8,814 nt of DNA from Armatimonadota bacterium (lineage in GTDB: Bacteria > Armatimonadota > SYMT01). The DNA lies in assembly GCA_020696885.1 (NCBI GenBank), contig JAJFMS010000081.1:1-8814 (forward strand), given 5' to 3'. This document shows positions 6,167-8,814 of the stretch, in pieces; position 1 is the first letter of the stretch, and every line of letters starts with the position of its first letter. Both the position numbers and the translations under genes were made by a program. Below the pieces are notes generated by a model that had not been told where the DNA came from, did not search any database, and saw only the letters and a list, made by a program, of their open reading frames with translations.

Positions 6167-6781
6167 GTGGCGTTCCTCCGTGCGCTCGTTCTTGCTGCCT
6201 GTCTCCTGCTGCCAGCCATGGCTGCTGCGCCGCCGCCGCTGGTGGATCTGACGACGGCGGCACCCGGGGTGCAGGTGCGGCTGAGCTACGCCTCGGCTGC
6301 CAACGCGTTTCGTACCCGCCTCTACCCGGCGAACGTGGCTCGGCTGCGGGCGCCCGTGGCGGCGCGGCTGGCGCGGGTGCAGCGCCGGCTCCGGAAACAG
6401 GGGCTCGGGCTTCGGGTCTGGGACGCGTACCGGCCGCAGTCGGTGCAATCCCGGATGTGGCGGCTGCGGCCGGACGCGCGATCCCGCTACCTCGCCAACC
6501 CGCGCAAGATCAGCAAGCATAGCCGCGGCGCCGCGGTCGACCTCACCCTCGTGGACGGTACTGGCCAGCCGCTGGAGATGCCCACTCCACACGACGAGTT
6601 CAGCCCGCGGGCCTTCCGGAACGCGCGTCGGGGCGTCTCGGCCGCGGCGCGGAAGAATCGGGCGATCCTCACCACCGCTATGCGTGCCGAGGGGTTCCTG
6701 GCCAACCCCTATGAGTGGTGGCACTTCACCGCCCCGGATTGGCGCCGGTACCCCGCCGCCGACGTCCCGATCGCCCCCTGA
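6167..6781 (+). CDS. D-alanyl-D-alanine dipeptidase, VanX/DdpX family, with signal peptide
   Basis: A zinc dipeptidase (peptidase M15D) that splits D-Ala-D-Ala. Of 204 residues, the first 20 or so form a signal peptide (FLRALVLAACLLLPAMAA), so the enzyme acts outside the cytoplasm. The mature core is slightly shorter than the roughly 200 residues of VanX. Family residues are Arg89 in WDAYRP, zinc ligands His118 and Asp125 in SKHSRGAAVDL, catalytic Glu183 and zinc ligand His186 in EWWHF. The GTG start touches the surE stop (TGA then GTG, no gap), and GGAG at 6157-6160 inside surE is its binding site. An exported enzyme suits recycling of cell-wall D-Ala-D-Ala better than vancomycin resistance, where VanX is cytoplasmic; no vanH, vanA or vanRS is visible. 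The family is sure; the cell role is inferred. Confidence 0.92.
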   Translation: MAFLRALVLAACLLLPAMAAAPPPLVDLTTAAPGVQVRLSYASAANAFRTRLYPANVARLRAPVAARLARVQRRLRKQGLGLRVWDAYRPQSVQSRMWRLRPDARSRYLANPRKISKHSRGAAVDLTLVDGTGQPLEMPTPHDEFSPRAFRNARRGVSAAARKNRAILTTAMRAEGFLANPYEWWHFTAPDWRRYPAADVPIAP

Positions 6782-6819
6782 CCGGCGTGTCTCGAGAGAG
6801 GCACGGGTACCCGCAGTGG

Positions 6820-6923
6820 GTGTACTAACCAAGCGGTCCCCATTGTCTCACTTCGCCGGTGTGAGTACACTTGGGAGGACCGCACGGACGATCCAAACCG
6901 CGGCGCGTATCTCGCGTCCTCCC
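6820..6923 (+). promoter_or_regulatory. Cluster of inverted repeats around the adaptor promoter
   Basis: Four complementary pairs share this stretch. They are GTGTACT (6820-6826) with AGTACAC (6864-6870), GCGGTCC (6833-6839) with GGACCGC (6877-6883), CTCAC (6847-6851) with GTGAG (6861-6865), and GGGAGGAC (6873-6880) with GTCCTCCC (6916-6923). The first two pairs have the same centre distance of 44 bp and cross each other. The segment 6873-6883 can pair either upstream or downstream. The words may be operator half-sites bracketing the promoter, or alternative RNA folds of the leader. No regulator gene is in the window. Confidence 0.4.
6843..6871 (+). promoter_or_regulatory. Likely sigma70-type promoter for the adaptor/ABC operon
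   Basis: TTGTCT (6843-6848) and TACACT (6866-6871) are 17 nt apart, each matching the consensus at 4 of 6 positions. Transcription would start near 6878, leaving a leader of about 160 nt before the ATG at 7041. A further hairpin in that leader pairs GAGCTGG (6955-6961) with CCAGCTC (6979-6985). Confidence 0.45.
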
Positions 6924-6948
6924 GGCTGCGTTAAGGATTGGGGCGCTC

Positions 6949-7038
6949 GTGATTGAGCTGGATGCGCCGATGATTTTACCAGCTCGCTCCACTCAGGCCG
7001 AGAAGAGTGTAGGGTCGCGGCTCCGTTTGGGAAGGTGA
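6949..7038 (+). CDS. Possible 29-codon leader ORF before the adaptor gene
   Basis: GTG at 6949 opens a frame of 29 codons ending at TGA 7036-7038, two bases before the adaptor ATG. AAGGA lies 11 nt upstream of the GTG. The product, ending SRLRLGR, resembles nothing I know. Its end overlaps the adaptor's own binding site, so a ribosome terminating here could restart at 7041. It may equally be chance. Confidence 0.2.
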   Translation: MIELDAPMILPARSTQAEKSVGSRLRLGR

Positions 7039-7040
7039 GA

Positions 7041-8768
7041 ATGGCAGTCAAGAAGAGACGGGCGCTGCGGGTCTACGTGATAGGCGGCGTGCTCGCCGTG
7101 TGCGCCGCCGCCGGCGCCTATTTCTGGCAGCAGCAGAACGCTGCCAAGCAGGCCGCAGAGCTCCCCAAGGGGGTTCAGGTCGGCGCGGTGCTCCGGGGAA
7201 ACCTGGACCAGAAGATCACCGCAACCGGCGTGGTGGCGGCCCAGACCGGCGCGAAGGTGAACATCGGCTCCCGGATCACCGGGCGGGTCAAGAGCCTGCC
7301 CGCGGACGTGGGCGCGCGCGTCACCAGGAACCAGGTGGTGGCGGTGCTCGAAGTGCCGGACCTGGAAGCGCAGGTGGAGCAGCAGCGCCGCAGCGTGGAA
7401 GTGGCGCGAGCCAGCCTGGCGCAGGCGATCCCGCGGCTGGAGCAGGCCCGGCTAAGCGTCCAGCTCGCCACCGATCAGAACCAGGCCCAGATCCAGGAAG
7501 CGGACTACGCCGCGCGCGCCGCGCGCTCGCGGCTGGAGGCATCCGAGGCGGCCGCCAAGATGCAGCCGAGCCAGACCTCCGCCGAGATCGCGCGAGCAGA
7601 GGCGGCTCTGGCGACTGCCAAGACGGGCGAGAACCAGGTGAAGCAAACCGTGGCTCAGCAACTCCTGCAGGCGGGCAACTCGATCGAGGAGTCCCGCGCG
7701 ACGCTCACCTACGTGGAGCGACAGCGCCGGCGCCAGGAAGCCTTGCTCGGCCAGGGCTATGTGGCCCGGCAAGAGGTGGACGACATCCGCGCCCAGCACC
7801 GCCAGGCCGTGGCGAGGCTGAAGAGCGCGGAGGCCAACCTGCGGATCGTGAAGGAGAAGACCGAGGCGGATCTTCAGAACGCGCGCGCACAGGTGCTCCA
7901 GGCAGAGGCGACCGTTACCGCAGCGATGGGAGCGCGCGAGCAGAACGCGATCCGGGACGCGGACGTGCGCACCTCGCAGGACACGGTGCGGCAGGCGGAC
8001 GCGTCGCTTTCGATCCGGAAGTCGAACCTCACGGAGAACAAGATCCGGCAGAAGGCGTACGTGGAGGCGAAAGCCGGCGTGAGCCAGGCCAAGGCGGCGC
8101 TGAAACAGGCCGAGGCGCTGCTGCAGTATCAGCAGGCGCAGCTCGACCTGGCCGTCATCCGGACCCCGATTGATGGGACCGTGCTCACCATCAACACCCA
8201 GCAGGGAGAGACGGTAGCGGCGGGGTTCCAGGTGCAGACCCTGATCGCGGTGGCGGACCTCAGCCGGTTGGAGGTGCGCGCCTATGTGGATGAAACGGAT
8301 GTGGGCCGGGTGCGGCTGGGCCTGCCGGTGGAAGTGCGGGTGCAGACCTACCTGGACCGCGTGTTCCACGGCAAGGTGACCAAGATCGCCTCGGCGGCTA
8401 CCGTGAAAGACAACGTGGTGACCTACGAGACGACGGTGGCCATCACCGACGCGAACGGGCTCCTGCGACCCGACATGACTGCGGACGTCACTCTGATCCT
8501 GGGGCGGCGCCCCGGGGTGATCCTGGTGCCTGCCGAGGCGGTCCACCAGGACGTGGGCCGCGCGCTGATCTACGTGCTGCACCGGGATAAGAAGGACAAA
8601 GAGCGCGCCGAGATGCGGGAAGTCAAGCTGGGCGTAAGTGACGGGATCCACACCGAGATCCGCACCGGGCTCAAGGAGGGCGAGGAAGTCATCCTGGCCG
8701 GGCTGCCGCGGCTGGGGGTCGAAGCGATTGACTCGCAGACCAAACAGAACTCCGGTGAGAAGAAATGA
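7041..8768 (+). CDS. MacA/HlyD-family periplasmic adaptor with an extra-long helical hairpin
   Basis: A membrane-fusion protein linking an inner-membrane ABC pump to an outer-membrane channel. The 575 residues far exceed the 370-400 usual for MacA. One anchoring helix (about 11-28, no lipobox) is followed by half of a lipoyl domain (69-105), a helical hairpin (106-371), the second lipoyl half (372-407, RTPIDGTVLTI), a beta-barrel (408-487) and a membrane-proximal domain (488-560). The hairpin turn is seen at 231-246 (RQEALLGQGYVARQEV), so each arm has about 125 residues rich in Ala, Gln, Glu and Arg. The tip keeps the Arg and Leu of the RLS motif for TolC-type channels, but Ala replaces Ser. 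ATG at 7041 is chosen because GGAAGG (7030-7035) lies 5 nt before it; the GTG at 7035 would overlap this site. The stop overlaps the next start as ATGA, so the two genes are translationally coupled. Confidence 0.9.
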   Translation: MAVKKRRALRVYVIGGVLAVCAAAGAYFWQQQNAAKQAAELPKGVQVGAVLRGNLDQKITATGVVAAQTGAKVNIGSRITGRVKSLPADVGARVTRNQVVAVLEVPDLEAQVEQQRRSVEVARASLAQAIPRLEQARLSVQLATDQNQAQIQEADYAARAARSRLEASEAAAKMQPSQTSAEIARAEAALATAKTGENQVKQTVAQQLLQAGNSIEESRATLTYVERQRRRQEALLGQGYVARQEVDDIRAQHRQAVARLKSAEANLRIVKEKTEADLQNARAQVLQAEATVTAAMGAREQNAIRDADVRTSQDTVRQADASLSIRKSNLTENKIRQKAYVEAKAGVSQAKAALKQAEALLQYQQAQLDLAVIRTPIDGTVLTINTQQGETVAAGFQVQTLIAVADLSRLEVRAYVDETDVGRVRLGLPVEVRVQTYLDRVFHGKVTKIASAATVKDNVVTYETTVAITDANGLLRPDMTADVTLILGRRPGVILVPAEAVHQDVGRALIYVLHRDKKDKERAEMREVKLGVSDGIHTEIRTGLKEGEEVILAGLPRLGVEAIDSQTKQNSGEKK

Positions 8769-8814
8769 GCCTGGTCGAACTGCGGGGCGTCCGGAAGGTC
8801 TACCAGATGGGAGA
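8765..8814 (+). CDS. ABC transporter ATP-binding subunit (MacB/LolD-like), 5' end only
   Basis: Only 16 codons are present: MSLVELRGVRKVYQMG. This is the typical first strand of MacB/LolD-type ATPases (L-V-E-L-x-x-V-x-K-x-Y-x-M-G), where the aromatic residue stacks on the ATP base. It overlaps the adaptor stop by ATGA. With a MacA-like partner just upstream, the product should energise tripartite export of a drug, peptide, lipid or siderophore. Whether the membrane part is fused as in MacB or encoded separately lies beyond the window. Confidence 0.8.
   Translation, partial: MSLVELRGVRKVYQMG

Noticed and set aside
6167..6781. Vancomycin resistance determinant
   Set aside because: Only the dipeptidase is present, it has a signal peptide, and no vanH, ligase or vanRS genes are nearby. 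A cell-wall recycling role is more likely.
6790..6813. TCTCGAGA and CGGGTACCCG palindromes after the dipeptidase
   Set aside because: Perfect but short palindromes without loops or a T-run. They do not make a convincing terminator or operator on their own.

Overview
This window is GC-rich bacterial chromosome, with G or C at most third codon positions and frequent GTG/TTG starts. It holds six protein-coding genes or gene ends and three structured intergenic regions. The periplasmic machinery (signal peptides, a MacA-like adaptor with the tip motif that docks on TolC-type channels) suggests a two-membrane bacterium. The secreted PQQ-like propeller protein and the dispersed heptad repeats would fit Armatimonadota, Planctomycetota, Acidobacteriota or Chloroflexota-type genomes. 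That placement is a weak inference, because there is no rRNA or marker gene to fix it.

Layout. (1) Minus strand, 1762 down to the left edge: the 5' part of a gene for a secreted PQQ-like beta-propeller protein. It has no stop codon inside the window. (2) Divergent spacer 1763-1997: ends in a serA leader with two mutually exclusive hairpins, the second followed by five T's, which looks like a transcription attenuator. (3) 1998-3617: serA, D-3-phosphoglycerate dehydrogenase of the long type with a C-terminal ACT domain. (4) 3731-5158: a 12-helix MFS transporter of unknown substrate. Its best start is a TTG with a strong GGAGGA site. (5) 5143-5373: a repeat element bounded by heptad arrays in opposite orientation and containing several small palindromes. 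It supplies the MFS stop codon and runs up to the surE start codon. (6) 5375-6781: surE (5'/3'-nucleotidase) and a VanX/DdpX-type D-Ala-D-Ala dipeptidase with a signal peptide, joined with zero spacing. (7) 6782-7040: a promoter embedded in several inverted repeats. (8) 7041 to the right edge: a MacA/HlyD-type adaptor with a very long helical hairpin, overlapping by ATGA the start of an ABC transporter ATPase, so a MacAB-like efflux or export operon.

The genes look mostly like housekeeping and envelope functions: serine synthesis, nucleotide surveillance, cell-wall peptide turnover and export. I see no defence system, phage, insertion sequence with a transposase, CRISPR array, tRNA or rRNA. 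The least ordinary parts are non-coding: the serA leader, the heptad-flanked element, and the inverted-repeat-rich promoter region before the adaptor. The 29-120 nt helical arms of the adaptor and an unrecognised C-terminal domain in the PQQ-like protein are the main protein-level oddities.
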